Below, one piece after another: positions 63,478-64,000 of a DNA stretch of 64,000 bases (positions are counted from its first letter, which is position 1; every line of letters starts with the position of its first letter). The stretch lies in the NCBI RefSeq assembly GCF_030691015.1, contig NZ_JAUYFF010000004.1, positions 1-64,000 on the forward strand, read 5' to 3'. The notes beneath the pieces are model-generated. The model saw only the letters and a program-made list of their open reading frames with translations. It had not been told where the DNA came from and made no database searches. This DNA is from Sulfuricurvum sp. GTDB lineage: Bacteria > Campylobacterota > Campylobacteria > Campylobacterales > Sulfurimonadaceae. Both the position numbers and the translations under genes were made by a program.

Positions 63478-64000
63478 ATGATAGTTAATGATATTGTCAA
63501 AATAAAAGAACTGACGAAAGAACTTATCATTTTATACGTAGAAGATGAAGAAGATATACGACACCAGATGCTTGGATTGCTACGCATACTTTTTAAAGAG
63601 GTTTATATTGCCCGCGATGGACTTGAAGGGCTGGAAATGTTTCATAAACGTCTCTATGATTTGATTATAACCGACATACAAATGCCGAATATGAATGGAC
63701 TTGATATGATTGAACATATTCGTATGAACAACTCCACTATTCCTATCATCATCACAACGGCGTTCAGTGATCAGGATTATTTTATCCGATCTATTGATCT
63801 TAAAATTGACAAATATCTTCTAAAACCTATAGAAGAGAGACGCGCAAAACAGGTTTTTTCCGACATTGCGTGGATGATCAATGATCGTAAAAAAGCTAAA
63901 GAGTATGAAATACAGCAGCTTCAGGAGAAAATCAATCGGCTATCAGAGAGGATAATAGCGCAGATAACCGAAAGCTACTTATCCCCATGTATTATTTATA
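63478..64000 (+). CDS. Receiver-domain response regulator, truncated by window end
   Basis: The frame opens at ATG 63478 (AGAGGAGAAAT upstream) and stays open to the window end (174 codons). It begins with a receiver domain: EDEED, acceptor D in YDLIITDIQMPNMNG, and a KPIEE lysine. A helical segment (about 140-165) follows, perhaps leading to an output domain outside the window. It is similar to the single-domain receiver at 61233. Confidence 0.88.
   Translation, partial: MIVNDIVKIKELTKELIILYVEDEEDIRHQMLGLLRILFKEVYIARDGLEGLEMFHKRLYDLIITDIQMPNMNGLDMIEHIRMNNSTIPIIITTAFSDQDYFIRSIDLKIDKYLLKPIEERRAKQVFSDIAWMINDRKKAKEYEIQQLQEKINRLSERIIAQITESYLSPCIIY

Overview
The window reads as a chromosome segment from a Campylobacterota (Epsilonproteobacteria) member, most like a free-living, nitrogen-fixing Sulfuricurvum/Sulfurimonas-type bacterium. 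This is inferred from protein character: HQWRQPL-type histidine kinases, a FliO with a large periplasmic domain, a KdpDE-KtrBA operon, NifB/NifV and Campylobacter-like gene order. No database search was possible. The core gene set metG / small Cys protein / fbp / mobB / lipoprotein / slt / yggT / gltX matches, from memory, the order of C. jejuni Cj0838c-Cj0845c. Here it is interrupted twice.

Interruption 1 (about 175-6170) is an AT-rich defence island between metG and the small Cys-rich gene. It holds a HepT/MntA (HEPN RNase / nucleotidyltransferase) toxin-antitoxin pair, a two-gene Hachiman anti-phage system (hamA nuclease + hamB helicase), a DUF3223 (DCL-like) gene directly downstream of hamB, and a YaaC-like gene directly upstream of hamA. 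A 17-bp direct repeat and an oppositely oriented pair of short palindromic elements occur at or near module borders.

Interruption 2 (about 8090-34795) lies between mobB and the lipoprotein gene. It begins with a tightly overlapping glycogen/alpha-glucan operon: sugar nucleotidyltransferase fused to a degenerate phosphomannomutase domain, two GH57 enzymes, a GalT-like enzyme, two glycogen synthases, a ROK glucokinase and a branching enzyme, followed by a phosphorylase-like protein whose PLP-lysine position is Thr. A convergent GH13 enzyme and an atypical pyruvate kinase follow, then corA. Next come genes linked to nitrogenase cofactor assembly: a Tpx-like protein, a NifX-like protein, nifB, nifV and a GNAT enzyme. 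A large FIST-PAS-GGDEF-EAL protein sits among them.

From 34.8 kb the core resumes: lipoprotein, slt, yggT, gltX, a PilZ protein, a PiT phosphate transporter with a striking 4 x 11-bp repeat upstream, and a K+ uptake operon with its own two-component system (kdpD-like, kdpE-like, ktrB, ktrA). Then come a DTW-domain gene, a CheX-like/fliN/fliO/hypothetical/tetR flagellar operon, a TSUP transporter, uvrA, an HDOD gene, polA and gdhA. The last 6 kb (57.8-64 kb) is a dense cluster of two-component proteins. Most of them lack membrane sensor domains, and two of its promoters share a TGCAT-N6-TGCAT box.

The most notable observations are: the Hachiman-centred island with two possible accessory genes; the phosphorylase lacking its PLP lysine; the pseudo-mutase fusion; the phosphate-transporter repeat box; ktrB apparently starting at ATA; and the shared TGCAT box.
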